Part shown: positions 35,716 to 44,999 of the stretch, in pieces
Layout: each line of letters begins with the position of its first letter
How positions within the stretch are numbered: the first letter of the stretch is position 1
Made by a program: the position numbers and the translations under genes
The notes under the pieces: model-generated
Databases searched by the model: none
Told to the model about the DNA's origin: nothing
What the model saw: the letters and a program-made list of their open reading frames with translations, nothing else
NCBI RefSeq assembly: GCF_017912555.1
Contig: NZ_JAERSD010000005.1
Coordinates: 62,001-126,000, forward strand
Direction: 5' to 3'
DNA from: Bacillus sp. REN3
Lineage (GTDB): Bacteria; Bacillota; Bacilli; Bacillales; Cytobacillaceae
Length of the DNA: 64,000 nucleotides

Positions 35716-37017
35716 ATGACTATTTACCATTTTGTAGGTATAAAGGGGTCTGGAATGAGTGCGCTGGCTCAAGTTCTCCATGATATGGACTATCAAGTGC
35801 AGGGCTCCGATTACGAAAAGCACTTCTTTACCCAGGTTGCCCTTGAGAGATCCGGAATAAAGATCCTTCCGTTCAATAAGGAAAATATCAAGCCCGGAAT
35901 GACCATCATTGCCGGGAACGCCTATCCGGACACTCATGAGGAAATCCAGGAGGCAATGAAGCTCGGATTGCCGATTGTAAGGTACCACCGGTTCCTGGGT
36001 GATTTCATGCAGAATTTCACAAGCGTCGCGGTGACAGGCGCACATGGGAAAACTTCCACCACTGGATTGATGGCACACGTGATGAGAGGGGCCAAGCCAA
36101 CCTCCTACCTGATTGGAGATGGGACCGGAAAAGGCGATCGCGATGCTGAATATTTCGTGTTCGAGGCTTGCGAATATCGCCGCCATTTCCTTTCTTATTT
36201 TCCTGATTATGCAATCATGACAAATATCGATTTCGACCATCCGGATTATTTTGCGAATATCGAAGATGTTTTTTCTGCATTCCAGGAAATGGCATGGCAA
36301 GTGAAAAAGGGCATTTTTGCCTGCGGGGATGACGAACAGCTGCAAAAAATCCAGGCGAAAGTGCCTGTCGTTTTTTACGGATTTGGCGAAGAGAATGATT
36401 TCCAGGCAAGGAATGTCGTCAAATCCACCGAGGGTACCACCTTCGATGTTTTTGTCAGGAATACGTTCTATAGTTCATTCTCAATCCCAGCATACGGAGA
36501 CCATAATGTGTTGAACTCCCTTGCGGTCATTGCGCTTTGCCATTATGAAAACATCGATTCGAAAGTAATCTCTGAACAGCTTCAAACATTCGAAGGAGTA
36601 AAGAGGAGATTCACTGAAAAGAAGGTTGCAAACCAGATCATCATTGATGATTATGCGCATCACCCTACGGAAATCAAAGCGACCATTGAAGCAGCCAAGC
36701 AAAAATATCCAGATCGGGAAATCATTGCTGTCTTCCAGCCCCACACTTTCACAAGGACCCAGGCATTTTTGCAGGAGTTTGCCGAAAGCCTGAACAAAGC
36801 GGATAAAGTCTATTTGTGCGAAATCTTTGGTTCAGCACGTGAAAACCATGGGAAGCTAACGATTGCAGACCTGGAAGAAAAAATAGATAATGCAGAACTG
36901 ATGGCAGAGCAAGATACCTCTGTCCTAAAAGAACACGAAGACGGTGTCATCCTGTTCATGGGGGCCGGGGATATCCAAAAGTTCCAGGAGGCGTACGAAG
37001 AGCAGCTGCAGTCATGA
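35716..37017 (+). CDS. murC: UDP-N-acetylmuramate-L-alanine ligase
   Basis: A 433-residue Mur ligase that adds L-alanine to UDP-MurNAc, the first peptide step of wall synthesis. The UDP-binding start is [16 protein letters not shown], the ATP loop is AHGKTST (109-115), EACEYRRHF carries the carbamylated-Lys-region acid, and [10 protein letters not shown] binds metal. The C-terminal domain has [17 protein letters not shown] and [18 protein letters not shown] precedes ATG 35716; an upstream frame extension to 35698 is not needed. Length matches B. subtilis MurC, which also lies downstream of sftA. Confidence 0.96.
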   Translation: MTIYHFVGIKGSGMSALAQVLHDMDYQVQGSDYEKHFFTQVALERSGIKILPFNKENIKPGMTIIAGNAYPDTHEEIQEAMKLGLPIVRYHRFLGDFMQNFTSVAVTGAHGKTSTTGLMAHVMRGAKPTSYLIGDGTGKGDRDAEYFVFEACEYRRHFLSYFPDYAIMTNIDFDHPDYFANIEDVFSAFQEMAWQVKKGIFACGDDEQLQKIQAKVPVVFYGFGEENDFQARNVVKSTEGTTFDVFVRNTFYSSFSIPAYGDHNVLNSLAVIALCHYENIDSKVISEQLQTFEGVKRRFTEKKVANQIIIDDYAHHPTEIKATIEAAKQKYPDREIIAVFQPHTFTRTQAFLQEFAESLNKADKVYLCEIFGSARENHGKLTIADLEEKIDNAELMAEQDTSVLKEHEDGVILFMGAGDIQKFQEAYEEQLQS

Positions 37018-37108
37018 ATGAGAATGGGATGCGGATCCAAAAAAACAGGTGAAATAACATACTGAAACACAGTTCGTTTAACACCATAAAAAACAGTTGG
37101 AATAAGCA

Positions 37109-37150
37109 AACAAAACAGAACGCTTGGATTTTCAAGCGTTCTGTTTTGTT
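37109..37150 (+). terminator. murC terminator
   Basis: Eighteen bases at 37109-37126 pair perfectly with 37133-37150; the 3' arm ends in TGTTTTGTT. It lies about 90 bp after the murC stop. Confidence 0.9.
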
Positions 37151-37437
37151 TATGCCTTTTTCAATAAAGCTACCTTTCGTTCCTTTGCGATTTGGCCTGC
37201 TCATTAGTATGTTATTTCAGTATGTTCCCACACATAAACGAAACATTTAGGATCAGACCCGCCTCCCTTTTTATAATATATGAATGTTAAGTCTTGACCT
37301 GGATAATCATGCTGCTCCCACGGAAACTAGCCTAGCCTTCCGATAGTTATGAATTTTTCAGCCGCGTTTCTTGACATGCCCTGGAGTTCGTTGGTTAAGA
37401 AGCTGCCAGTTTTGAGGGCGTTGTCTGCAGCCTCTTA
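37151..37437. other. Gene-free stretch between murC and ampS
   Basis: About 290 bp separate the convergent murC and ampS genes. No ORF, RNA element or repeat was recognised beyond the murC terminator before it. Confidence 0.5.
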
Positions 37438-38553
37438 TTATTTCAGGTTTTCAGGATTCAATCCTTCGAGCTCAGGAATGACGAAGCGGCCGTCCTTCCG
37501 GATCAGGACGCCGTCAAAGTGAATTTCCCCGCCGCCATATTCAGGGCGCTGGATGTTGACCATATCCCAGTGGATGTTGGAATGGTTGCCGTTGAAGGCA
37601 TCATCATAACACTGGCCAGGGGTGAAGTGGAAGCTACCATCGATTTTCTCGTCAAACAAAATATCTTGCATCGGGTGAAGGATGTATGGGTTCACGCCAA
37701 TGGCGAACTCACCAATGTAACGGGCCCCTTCATCCGTATCAAAAATCTTATTGATCCTCTCGCTGTCATTCGCTTCTGCTTCAATGATTTTTCCGTCCTT
37801 GAATGTCAGTTTCACATTTTCAAAAGTGAAGCCCTGATAAGGGGAAGGGGTATTATATGTAATCACGCCGTTAACAGAATCACGCACCGGGGCAGTATAC
37901 ACTTCGCCGTCGGGAATATTCAGTTCACCAGCGCATTTGATTGCCGGAATGTCTTTGATTGAAAAAGTCAAATCCGTCCCCGGGCCAGTAATCCTTACTT
38001 TATCCGTGCGATTCATCAGTTCCACAAGGCTATCCATCGCCATGTCCATTTTCCCGTAATCCAGATTGCATACATCGAAGTAGAAATTTTCGAATGCTTC
38101 CGTGCTCATTTTGGCCAATTGGGCCATCGCCGGATTCGGGTAGCGAAGGACAACCCATTTTGTTTTCGGGACGCGGATTTCTCTATGGACTTTCTTGCCA
38201 ACCGTATTGCCATGGATTCTCATTTTATCTGCCGGTACGTCAGCATGCTCATTGATATTGTCGCCAGAGCGGAGGCCGATGTAAGCATCCATTTTGCTCA
38301 TCACGTTCGCTTCGAAATCTGCCAGCATCTCGAATTGCTCTTCCTGTGCCCCCATTAGCAGGGCGCGGTCTACCTGCTGGTCTTTCAGCGAAACAAACGG
38401 ATAGCCTCCTGCGGCGTATGCTTCTTTGACCAGCGCGGTAACAAGCTCTCGTTGGAGCCCGAAGTTTTCAATCAGGATTTTTTCGCCTTTTTTCAACTTT
38501 ACCGAGTAGTTGATTAAATTTTTGGCCAGTGTCTGGATTCGCGGATCTTTCAT
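37438..38553 (-). CDS. ampS: M29-family aminopeptidase
   Basis: A 371-residue metallo-aminopeptidase with broad specificity, cytoplasmic. The M29 metal ligands lie in the C-terminal half: CAGELNIPDGEVYTAPV (Glu), IGEFAIGVN (Glu), and DGSFHFTPGQCYDDAFNGNH with HWDMVN (His, Asp). The N-terminal domain has NLINYSVKLKKGEKILIEN and MDAYIGLRSGDN. The start at 38553 follows AGGAG; an in-frame extension to 38595 looks unneeded. It is equivalent to aminopeptidase AmpS/PepS. It faces murC and is divergent from the ytxGHJ stress unit. Confidence 0.93.
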   Translation of the reverse strand: MKDPRIQTLAKNLINYSVKLKKGEKILIENFGLQRELVTALVKEAYAAGGYPFVSLKDQQVDRALLMGAQEEQFEMLADFEANVMSKMDAYIGLRSGDNINEHADVPADKMRIHGNTVGKKVHREIRVPKTKWVVLRYPNPAMAQLAKMSTEAFENFYFDVCNLDYGKMDMAMDSLVELMNRTDKVRITGPGTDLTFSIKDIPAIKCAGELNIPDGEVYTAPVRDSVNGVITYNTPSPYQGFTFENVKLTFKDGKIIEAEANDSERINKIFDTDEGARYIGEFAIGVNPYILHPMQDILFDEKIDGSFHFTPGQCYDDAFNGNHSNIHWDMVNIQRPEYGGGEIHFDGVLIRKDGRFVIPELEGLNPENLK

Positions 38554-38690
38554 GATCATCACTCCTAGGAATCTAAAAATTTGACATATATCCATATTGT
38601 AACCGAAATGCCTGTGGCATGCAGAAAGTTATTCATTTTTCAAGAAGGAATAAGAGTCTATTATATTGAAATACTTATTGGACAAGACTG

Positions 38691-38715
38691 GTTTACGTAC
38701 CTATCTGGGGGGTAA
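38691..38715 (+). promoter_or_regulatory. Sigma-B promoter of ytxGHJ
   Basis: GTTTAC at 38691-38696 and GGGTAA at 38710-38715 are 13 bp apart, each one base off the sigma-B consensus GTTTAA / GGGTAT. The ytxGHJ operon of B. subtilis is a known general-stress unit, which supports the call. Confidence 0.78.
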
Positions 38716-38746
38716 AATGTACATATGCTAAACGGAGGTGTATAGA

Positions 38747-39226
38747 GTGGAAATTATTTTGTACTTAAGTGTTGCTGTAATAGCAATTGCCTTTTTAGTG
38801 CTGGTGGTGGCACTGTCAAAAACATTGAAATCATTGCAAACAACATTGGACAGTGTTTCAGGCACACTTGATGGCCTGGAAAAGCAACTTGACGGAGTGA
38901 CTCGCGAAACAACCGAGCTCCTGCATAAAACGAACAACTTGGCAGATGACATCTCACGAAAATCCGAAAGCCTTAACAGTGTCATTGTTGCGGTGAAGGA
39001 TGTAGGGAATTCCGTGCAAAGATTCAACCAAACAATCCATAATGTCCATTCGCTGGTTGACCAGCAAATTGACAGGAACAAGGATAAAATATCCCAGATT
39101 GTCCAGTGGAGCAACGTCTTCCTTGAATTAAAGGAAAAATGGAAGTCAAAAAAAACAGTCCAGATTGACCACCAGATGGAAAGCGGGGAAACGGTGGTCA
39201 GACAGAAGGAAAAAGCGGAGTATTAA
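38747..39226 (+). CDS. ytxG: General stress protein YtxG (DUF948)
   Basis: A 159-residue membrane-anchored coiled coil. One N-terminal transmembrane helix (IILYLSVAVIAIAFLVLVVAL) is followed by a long helix with heptads (LQTTLDSVSGTLDGLEKQLD through VDQQIDRNKDKISQIVQ), the DUF948 layout. Such proteins probably sit on the cytoplasmic face of the membrane; the molecular role is unknown. The start is GTG at 38747, since the GTG at 38738 overlaps GGAGG. ytxH follows after 18 bp. Confidence 0.9.
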   Translation: MEIILYLSVAVIAIAFLVLVVALSKTLKSLQTTLDSVSGTLDGLEKQLDGVTRETTELLHKTNNLADDISRKSESLNSVIVAVKDVGNSVQRFNQTIHNVHSLVDQQIDRNKDKISQIVQWSNVFLELKEKWKSKKTVQIDHQMESGETVVRQKEKAEY

Positions 39227-39244
39227 TGAAAGGTGGAGATAAAT

Positions 39245-39733
39245 ATGCCAGTAAGAGAGCAAAATCATTATGATGCAAAAGGTTCAGTGAGGGAAAACAG
39301 CAACTCAAAGGACTTTGTCACAGGAGCGATTGTTGGGGGAATTGCCGGTGCGCTTGCAGCCTTGCTGCTTGCTCCTAAATCCGGAAGAGAGCTGAGAGGA
39401 AGCTTGAATGAACAAACTGTCACCCTCAAAGACAAAGGATCCGAGCTTGCGAGTGTCGCAATGGACAAGGCAGGTGCATTAAAAGAAACGGTGACACAGC
39501 AGTCTTCCACACTGATCAATAAAGTGAAGGACATGAAAACCCAGCCAAAAGACGAAGCCTCACAAACAGCAGAAGATGGTCTGACTGAAGATGAGCTTCA
39601 GGAAATACCAACCTCAATGGCTGAAACAAGCTCGATGAATAATACCAGAACGGCTGCTGGAGATGAAGTCCAGAAAAAGCTTGAAGAAACACAAAAAGCT
39701 TTTGACGACACGGAAAGCAAATTGAATCAGTAA
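39245..39733 (+). CDS. ytxH: General stress protein YtxH
   Basis: A 162-residue YtxH-family protein. It has a polar head, a short Gly/Ala-rich hydrophobic segment (FVTGAIVGGIAGALAALLLAP) and then KSGRELRGSL, the family mark. A long amphipathic helical tail follows (TLKDKGSELASVAMDKAGAL, then the glutamine- and acid-rich end). GGTGGAG precedes ATG 39245. It is translated with ytxG. A terminator-like hairpin before ytxJ may lower read-through to the third gene. The function is unknown; stress induction is inferred from the sigma-B promoter. Confidence 0.9.
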   Translation: MPVREQNHYDAKGSVRENSNSKDFVTGAIVGGIAGALAALLLAPKSGRELRGSLNEQTVTLKDKGSELASVAMDKAGALKETVTQQSSTLINKVKDMKTQPKDEASQTAEDGLTEDELQEIPTSMAETSSMNNTRTAAGDEVQKKLEETQKAFDDTESKLNQ

Positions 39734-39742
39734 GTTTGTCTA

Positions 39743-39785
39743 ATAAACGGTGAAGTGGTAAGATTACTTCACCGTTTATTTTTTT
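39743..39785 (+). terminator. Hairpin between ytxH and ytxJ
   Basis: ATAAACGGTGAAGT at 39743-39756 pairs perfectly with ACTTCACCGTTTAT at 39766-39779, followed by TTTTTTT. It ends 19 bp before ytxJ, so ytxJ depends on read-through or its own promoter. Confidence 0.9.
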
Positions 39786-39803
39786 CAAAAGGAGATCAAG
39801 TCA

Positions 39804-40133
39804 ATGAAAAAAATCGATTCCATTGAAAAGTTCAATCAGCTGGTGGATTCCGGGGAGACATTTTACATGCTTAAGCATAGCACGACTTGTCCAATCAGCC
39901 AGGCAGGATTTGATGAATTCTCAAAGTTTGGGAGAAGCAGCGGTGAACCTTGCTATTTCCTGACAGTCCAGGATTCGAGGAATCTTTCAAACCATATCGA
40001 AGAGAAGTTCCATATTAAGCATGAATCACCACAGGCCATCATGTTCGTCAATTCCGATGTAGCCTGGCATGCATCTCATTTCAAAATCACCGCCAAAAGC
40101 CTTGACGCGGCCAGGGAAGAAAACTCAAAATAA
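39804..40133 (+). CDS. ytxJ: Bacillithiol-system redox protein YtxJ
   Basis: A 109-residue thioredoxin-fold protein. The single catalytic cysteine lies in KHSTTCPISQAGFDEF, where a monothiol TCPIS replaces the usual CxxC, and the cis-proline part is ESPQAIMFVNSDVAWHASH. This is the pattern of the YtxJ/bacilliredoxin-like monothiol proteins expected to act with bacillithiol. AAGGAG precedes the ATG, right after the hairpin that ends ytxGH. It may be co-induced with them as a stress response. Confidence 0.9.
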   Translation: MKKIDSIEKFNQLVDSGETFYMLKHSTTCPISQAGFDEFSKFGRSSGEPCYFLTVQDSRNLSNHIEEKFHIKHESPQAIMFVNSDVAWHASHFKITAKSLDAAREENSK

Positions 40134-40190
40134 AATATCAGTTGCGGGATAGCGCACTGAAAGCGGTCTTCCTGGTACCGTAAAATTTAA

Positions 40191-40235
40191 AAAACCGAGT
40201 TCATTCCATCGTTACTGAATGAACTCGGTTTTTTT
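40191..40235 (+). terminator. ytxJ terminator
   Basis: AAAACCGAGTTCATTC at 40191-40206 pairs perfectly with GAATGAACTCGGTTTT at 40217-40232, with further T residues. Confidence 0.93.
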
Positions 40236-40580
40236 CCAACAATGCATTCGCTTTTAACAGTATTTGCCCCCAGCAGTTACGGATTGAGTGGCTCTAGGTG
40301 GATTGCTGGCTCCAACTGCAGAAACAACTCAAAGGAATAACACGCTGCGTCAAGCGCCCAGAAGGTCCCTGGCCGCAGGTGGAAAGCGAGTCGAAAGCAA
40401 GGCTGTTTAGCAAGATTCATAACCTTGAGATGTTTTTCGGTGATATGGATGTTTTGTTCTATCTTTTTCGTAAGCAAGAGGTTTTTAAAATCATATTCTT
40501 GTTGGAAAGGGCGTATGTGTGCTGGTATTGAGTACAGCAAAATGCTTTATTGCTTAAAAGCGTTTAATTATTAAAGAAAA
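40236..40580. other. Gene-free stretch between ytxJ and aroA
   Basis: Roughly 350 bp with no convincing gene. A frame at 40298-40531 lacks a ribosome site and recognisable sequence. GGTCCCTGGCCGCAGGTGG and GAAAGCGAG near 40361-40390 look like a worn fragment of the intergenic repeat type noted at 11153-11411. Confidence 0.35.
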
Positions 40581-40585
40581 ATAGC

Positions 40586-40614
40586 GTGACAATTGAAATT
40601 AATTCAGATATAAT
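40586..40614 (+). promoter_or_regulatory. Sigma-A promoter of aroA
   Basis: GTGACA at 40586-40591 and TATAAT at 40609-40614 are 17 bp apart. The leader to aroA is about 150 nt and holds small hairpins (GATTC / GAATC near 40652-40671). Confidence 0.78.
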
Positions 40615-40768
40615 TACTTTTATTACAAAAAACATTGCTGTCACTGCAAAACTGATTCAGGAAAGAATCTGAAGTATACAGCTGTTGTTGGAAGAGAACG
40701 ATATTCTTCTTCGAGTGCGATGTTGAGGATTGGGGCTAAAATGATTTCCGAAAGGGTGGGACGGGAAA

Positions 40769-41842
40769 ATGAGCAAGAATCTAGACCAGCTAAGAAACCG
40801 TGTGGATGAATTGAACCTGGAGTTATTGTCCTTGATTAATGAAAGGGCGATGGTAGTCCAGGAAATCGGCAAAGCAAAAGAAACTCAGGGCGTATATCGT
40901 TATGACCCTGTCCGCGAAAGAGAAATGCTTGATTTGATCAAGGAAAATAATCACGGTCCATTTGAAAATTCGACGATTGAACATATTTTTAAGGAAATTT
41001 TCAAAGCGGGTCTCGAAATGCAGTCGGATGACCATCGCAAGGCACTTCTTGTATCGAGAAAGAAAAAGCCTGAGGACACAGTCATTGAGATCAAGGGCGA
41101 GAAAATCGGATCAGGGAATCCAAGCTTCGTGTTCGGCCCATGCTCGGTTGAATCGTATGAACAGGTTGCGACCGTTGCGGAAGCAATAAAAGCGAAAGGC
41201 TTCAAGCTGCTTAGAGGCGGCGCATTTAAGCCAAGGACTTCGCCATATGATTTCCAGGGACTTGGACTTGAAGGTTTGAAAATTTTAAAAAGAGTCGCCG
41301 ATGAATATGATTTAGCGGTCATCAGTGAAATCGTCAACCCGGCGGATATAGAGACTGCAGTTGAGTACCTTGATGTCATCCAGATAGGTGCAAGGAATAT
41401 GCAGAACTTCGAATTGCTCAAGGCGGCAGGTGCAGTGAATAAGCCAATCCTGTTGAAACGGGGGCTTGCGGCAACGATTGAGGAATTCATCAACGCTGCT
41501 GAGTACATCATGTCACAGGGAAATGGCCAAATCATTCTTTGTGAGCGCGGAATCCGGACATATGAGCGGGCAACGAGGAATACCCTTGATATATCAGCAG
41601 TGCCAATTTTAAAGAAGGAGACACACTTGCCGGTGATGGTCGATGTCACCCATTCCACAGGCAGAAGGGACCTTCTGCTGCCAGCAGCTAAAGCAGCATT
41701 GGCAATCGGTGCGGATGGAGTGATGGCTGAGGTGCATCCAGATCCGGCGGTAGCCCTTTCCGACAATGCCCAGCAAATGGACTTGAAGCAATTCGATGAA
41801 TTTTTGGCAGGCTTGAAATCAACACCCTTTGTAAGGATATAA
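40769..41842 (+). CDS. aroA: Bifunctional chorismate mutase / DAHP synthase
   Basis: A 357-residue fusion. Residues ~1-90 are an AroQ-type chorismate mutase ([27 protein letters not shown] region), which here serves mainly as the allosteric sensor of chorismate and prephenate. Residues ~100-357 are type I-beta DAHP synthase, the first step of the shikimate path: [62 protein letters not shown] and [19 protein letters not shown] precedes the ATG. It sits before ccpA, as in B. subtilis, and ends in a strong terminator. Confidence 0.96.
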   Translation: MSKNLDQLRNRVDELNLELLSLINERAMVVQEIGKAKETQGVYRYDPVREREMLDLIKENNHGPFENSTIEHIFKEIFKAGLEMQSDDHRKALLVSRKKKPEDTVIEIKGEKIGSGNPSFVFGPCSVESYEQVATVAEAIKAKGFKLLRGGAFKPRTSPYDFQGLGLEGLKILKRVADEYDLAVISEIVNPADIETAVEYLDVIQIGARNMQNFELLKAAGAVNKPILLKRGLAATIEEFINAAEYIMSQGNGQIILCERGIRTYERATRNTLDISAVPILKKETHLPVMVDVTHSTGRRDLLLPAAKAALAIGADGVMAEVHPDPAVALSDNAQQMDLKQFDEFLAGLKSTPFVRI

Positions 41843-41853
41843 AATCGGCTTTG

Positions 41854-41882
41854 AACCTTCCTCTACGGAGGAAGGTTTTTCT
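41854..41882 (+). terminator. aroA terminator
   Basis: AACCTTCCTC at 41854-41863 pairs with GAGGAAGGTT at 41868-41877, followed by TTT. Confidence 0.92.
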
Positions 41883-41951
41883 GTTACATTGCCATTTTCC
41901 GATCCGGACAAGATTTTTACGTAAAAATGTCGAGAAAATGAGCCCTTCAGA

Positions 41952-41980
41952 TTGCGGGATTTGTGTGGATATCGTATGAT
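41952..41980 (+). promoter_or_regulatory. Sigma-A promoter of ccpA
   Basis: TTGCGG at 41952-41957 and TATGAT at 41975-41980 are 17 bp apart, between the aroA terminator and ccpA. Confidence 0.65.
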
Positions 41981-42093
41981 TAATAACATAATTATACTTG
42001 TACAAAAAATCACAAACTAAAATGATTACGGATGCAGCACTTGCTGTAAACTAAAACAATAAATCCCGTTAAAAAGCTGAAGGAGTGGAATAG

Positions 42094-43092
42094 ATGAATA
42101 TTACTATTTATGATGTGGCCAGGGAAGCCAACGTTTCTATGGCAACGGTTTCACGTGTGGTGAATGGAAATCCGAATGTCAAGCCTGCAACCAGGAAGAA
42201 GGTAATGGAGGTTATCGACCGTCTCGGATACCGTCCAAATGCCGTTGCACGCGGGCTTGCGAGCAAGAAGACAACGACTGTAGGGGTCATTATCCCAGAT
42301 ATCTCCAGTCCGTTCTTCGCCGAGCTGGCCAGGGGGATCGAAGATATTGCAACGATGTATAAATACAATATCATCCTCAGCAACTCAGACCAGAACATTG
42401 AAAAAGAATTGCACCTTTTGAATACGATGCTTGGGAAACAAGTGGATGGAATCGTGTTCATGGGCGGGAACATTCAAAAAGAACATGTTGAAGAATTCAA
42501 AAAGTCACCTGTTCCAATTGTCCTTGCCGGATCCATCGAGGAGTCAGGAGAAATCCCATCAGTCAATATCGATTATGAACAAGCAACATTCGATGCTGTT
42601 TCTGAATTTCTTGAAAAAGGGCATAAAGAGATAGCCTTTGTGATTGGACCTTTGCGGGAACCGATCAACAAGGACAAAAAGCTTGCTGGCTACAAGCGCG
42701 CCTTGAAAGATGCCGGTATCGAGTACAATGAAGAACTGGTCATCGAGGGGGATTATACGTATGATTCCGGCCTTGAAGCCATCGAAAGGATCATCGAGCT
42801 TGATAAGAAGCCAACCGCGATTCTCGTTGGTTCAGATGAAATGGCTCTTGGCGTGGTCCATGGCGCATCTGATGTAGGCTTTAATGTACCGGATGATTTC
42901 GAGGTCATTGCATCAGATAATACAAGACTAGCGCTGATGGTCCGTCCACAGCTGACTACTATTGTCCAGCCGTTATATGATATCGGCGCAGTGGCGATGC
43001 GCCTGCTGACAAAATACATGAACAAAGAAAATGTCGAAGAAAACATCGTTATCCTGCCGCACAGGATTGAAAGCAGGAAGTCAACGAAGTGA
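42094..43092 (+). CDS. ccpA: Catabolite control protein A
   Basis: A 332-residue LacI/GalR regulator that, with HPr-Ser-P, binds cre sites to repress or activate carbon genes. The N-terminal helix-turn-helix is [20 protein letters not shown], followed by the hinge [15 protein letters not shown]. The periplasmic-binding-protein core starts [20 protein letters not shown] and ends [21 protein letters not shown]. It closely follows B. subtilis CcpA in length and sequence. Likely targets within this window are the cre-like sites at 712, 45693, 55124 and 57151. Confidence 0.97.
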   Translation: MNITIYDVAREANVSMATVSRVVNGNPNVKPATRKKVMEVIDRLGYRPNAVARGLASKKTTTVGVIIPDISSPFFAELARGIEDIATMYKYNIILSNSDQNIEKELHLLNTMLGKQVDGIVFMGGNIQKEHVEEFKKSPVPIVLAGSIEESGEIPSVNIDYEQATFDAVSEFLEKGHKEIAFVIGPLREPINKDKKLAGYKRALKDAGIEYNEELVIEGDYTYDSGLEAIERIIELDKKPTAILVGSDEMALGVVHGASDVGFNVPDDFEVIASDNTRLALMVRPQLTTIVQPLYDIGAVAMRLLTKYMNKENVEENIVILPHRIESRKSTK

Positions 43093-43101
43093 ATGTTGAA
43101 G

Positions 43102-43132
43102 AAGGCCGGACAGGTTGCTGTCCAGCCTTTTT
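43102..43132 (+). terminator. ccpA terminator
   Basis: AAGGCCGGACAG at 43102-43113 pairs with CTGTCCAGCCTT at 43118-43129 (one mismatch), followed by T residues. It abuts the convergent acuC end. Confidence 0.9.
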
Positions 43133-44303
43133 ATATTGTTTCAGACTTCTTGCTGTTGCGGATTGGGTAGAGTGCTTTCTCGACTGTCTGGGCATTTTTC
43201 TCGCTGATTTCCTGTTTTCTAGGAATGGGAGCATAGAGGCCATCCGGGTCGTCCCAGCCAGTCGGGAGCTCAACTGATGTCTCTTCCTTCCAGGCATCCA
43301 GCCATGATTGTGGCAAGCTTCCATAACAGTTTGAGTTTTCAGTCATTTCCAGCCAGATCAGTGACCATGCACGCGGAACCACGCGCCAGATGTCATAGCC
43401 TCCGCCGCCAACAGCAATCCACTTGCCATCACAGTATTCATGGGCAATTTCATGGGCCAGCCGTGGGATTTCCCTAAAGATGCCCATTGTTGCCGATAAG
43501 TGGGTCAGCGGGTCAAAATAATGCGCATCGGCGCCATTTTGTGTAAGAATGACATCTGGCTTGAAGAATTCAGCTACTTCTGTCAGCGCTGTTTTATAAG
43601 CGTGTAGCCATGATTCATCCTCAGTGAATGCATCGACAGGCACGTTGAAAGAAAATCCGTAGCCTTTTCCCTGGCCGCGTTCATTCACATTTCCTGTTCC
43701 TGGGAACAGGTAGCGTCCAGTTTCATGGATAGACAACGTACAAACATTAGGGTCATCATAGAAAGACCACTGTACGCCATCGCCATGATGGGCATCTGTA
43801 TCTACATACAAGACTCTCGCGCCATACTTTTCCTGAAGGTATTTGATGGCGACTGAACTGTCGTTATAGATGCAAAAGCCCGATGCCTTGCCTCTAAAGC
43901 CATGGTGCAAGCCGCCTCCAAGGTGAAGGGCATGGCGTGCCTTTCCTGTCATGACATAATCGACAGCTGTCAGCGTGCCCCCCACCAGCAGCGCGCTTGC
44001 TTCATGCATATTCGGGAAAATGGGCGTATCCTCCGTCCCAAGACCATAGCCCTCAGCAGCATCGCCCTTTAGCTTGCCATGGCCAGCCATCTTCACGGCA
44101 TTCACATAATTCGGGTCATGGATAAGGAAGAGCTCCTCATCCGTAGCCATTCGCGGAGCGACGATCTGTTTGTCATCTATTGCCTCGATTTTTTTCAGCA
44201 AATCCAAAGTAAGCTTCAACCGCATTTGATTGAAAGGATGATGGTTGCTGAATCGGTAATTCAGCAGTTCTTCGGAAAAAACAAAAACAGAGGGGTCGCT
44301 CAT
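43131..44303 (-). CDS. acuC: AcuC, zinc-dependent protein deacetylase
   Basis: A 390-residue class I histone-deacetylase-fold enzyme that removes the acetyl group from acetyl-CoA synthetase, restoring its activity. Signature parts are HALHLGGGLHHGFRGKASGFCIYND, VLYVDTDAHHGDGVQWSFY (zinc Asp and catalytic His pair), TLSIHETGRYLFPGTG, and ILTQNGADAHYFDPLTHLS with the second zinc Asp; WIAVGGGGYD closes the pocket. The start at 44303 overlaps the acuB stop as ATGA, so acuBC are translationally coupled. It is last in the acuABC operon and converges on ccpA. Confidence 0.95.
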   Translation of the reverse strand: MSDPSVFVFSEELLNYRFSNHHPFNQMRLKLTLDLLKKIEAIDDKQIVAPRMATDEELFLIHDPNYVNAVKMAGHGKLKGDAAEGYGLGTEDTPIFPNMHEASALLVGGTLTAVDYVMTGKARHALHLGGGLHHGFRGKASGFCIYNDSSVAIKYLQEKYGARVLYVDTDAHHGDGVQWSFYDDPNVCTLSIHETGRYLFPGTGNVNERGQGKGYGFSFNVPVDAFTEDESWLHAYKTALTEVAEFFKPDVILTQNGADAHYFDPLTHLSATMGIFREIPRLAHEIAHEYCDGKWIAVGGGGYDIWRVVPRAWSLIWLEMTENSNCYGSLPQSWLDAWKEETSVELPTGWDDPDGLYAPIPRKQEISEKNAQTVEKALYPIRNSKKSETI

Positions 44304-44947
44304 GATGAAACCCCCGGAAGATTCGGCCACAATACTTGATGTCCGGCTTTCTTCAGATCCTCGATCACCGCGATCGGATTCATGGTCTGAAGCCTTACCA
44401 CAAGGATTTTGTAACGATCATCCTTTTTATCAGGGTAAACAAGCACGCTCAGTATATTAGCTTTTCTCATGCTGATGACAGTCGCGATTTCACATAGTAT
44501 CCCTGCCTTATTCGGAACTCTAACTTCGATTTGCGACCCCGGCTGATGGGCTCCAGTCAGTTCAACTAGTGTATGCAGCAAGTCTGTCTCGGTCACGATA
44601 CCGACGAGCTTCTTATCCTTGATGATCGGCAGGCAGCTAATATTGTGCTCATAAAAGATCGCGGAAATCTCCTCGACGAAGTCAAGAGGATGGCCGGTGA
44701 TCACTTTAGTAGTCATGATGGATTCAATAGGCCTTTCGAGGGATTCCTTATGCTCGTCCCAGTGGAAGATGGAAGGGGCGGCGTCCTTTATATCGCGGTC
44801 TGAAACCAGCCCGATGACGGCATGGTCTTGATCAATGATCGGAATATGCCGTATTTTCTTATCTGCCATCACTTTGATCGCTTTTGCAATCGAGTCTTCA
44901 GGAAAAAGCACGGTTACATCCTTTTTCATTATCTCATCAACGATCAT
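44300..44947 (-). CDS. acuB: AcuB, CBS-ACT domain protein
   Basis: A 215-residue protein with two CBS domains (MIVDEIMKKDVTVLFPEDS, HIPIIDQDHAVIGLVSDRDI; and IMTTKVITGHPLDFVEEISA, LPIIKDKKLVGIVTETDLL) followed by an ACT domain (IEVRVPNKAGILCEIATVIS). CBS pairs sense adenine nucleotides and ACT domains sense amino acids, so AcuB is probably a metabolic sensor for the acetate-acetoin module. Its molecular role is not settled. GGAGGAAAG precedes the ATG. It lies in the acuA-acuB-acuC operon. Confidence 0.94.
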   Translation of the reverse strand: MIVDEIMKKDVTVLFPEDSIAKAIKVMADKKIRHIPIIDQDHAVIGLVSDRDIKDAAPSIFHWDEHKESLERPIESIMTTKVITGHPLDFVEEISAIFYEHNISCLPIIKDKKLVGIVTETDLLHTLVELTGAHQPGSQIEVRVPNKAGILCEIATVISMRKANILSVLVYPDKKDDRYKILVVRLQTMNPIAVIEDLKKAGHQVLWPNLPGVSS

Positions 44948-44999
44948 ATGCTTTCCTCCTTGAATGATAAGCCATCTGTCATGTTGACTGGTGATAGGT

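Noticed and set aside
40157-40170. cre-like TGAAAGCGGTCTTC
   Set aside because: Two mismatches in the right half, and it is downstream of ytxJ and upstream of its terminator, so no gene would be controlled.
40168-40185. GGTACCG after ytxJ, resembling part of a T-box
   Set aside because: It lacks the rest of the T-box core (no GGTGG before it and no Stem I), and lies before the ytxJ terminator, not a synthetase or amino acid gene.
40298-40531. 77-codon frame between ytxJ and aroA
   Set aside because: No ribosome site, no recognisable sequence, and it crosses what looks like a repeat fragment.
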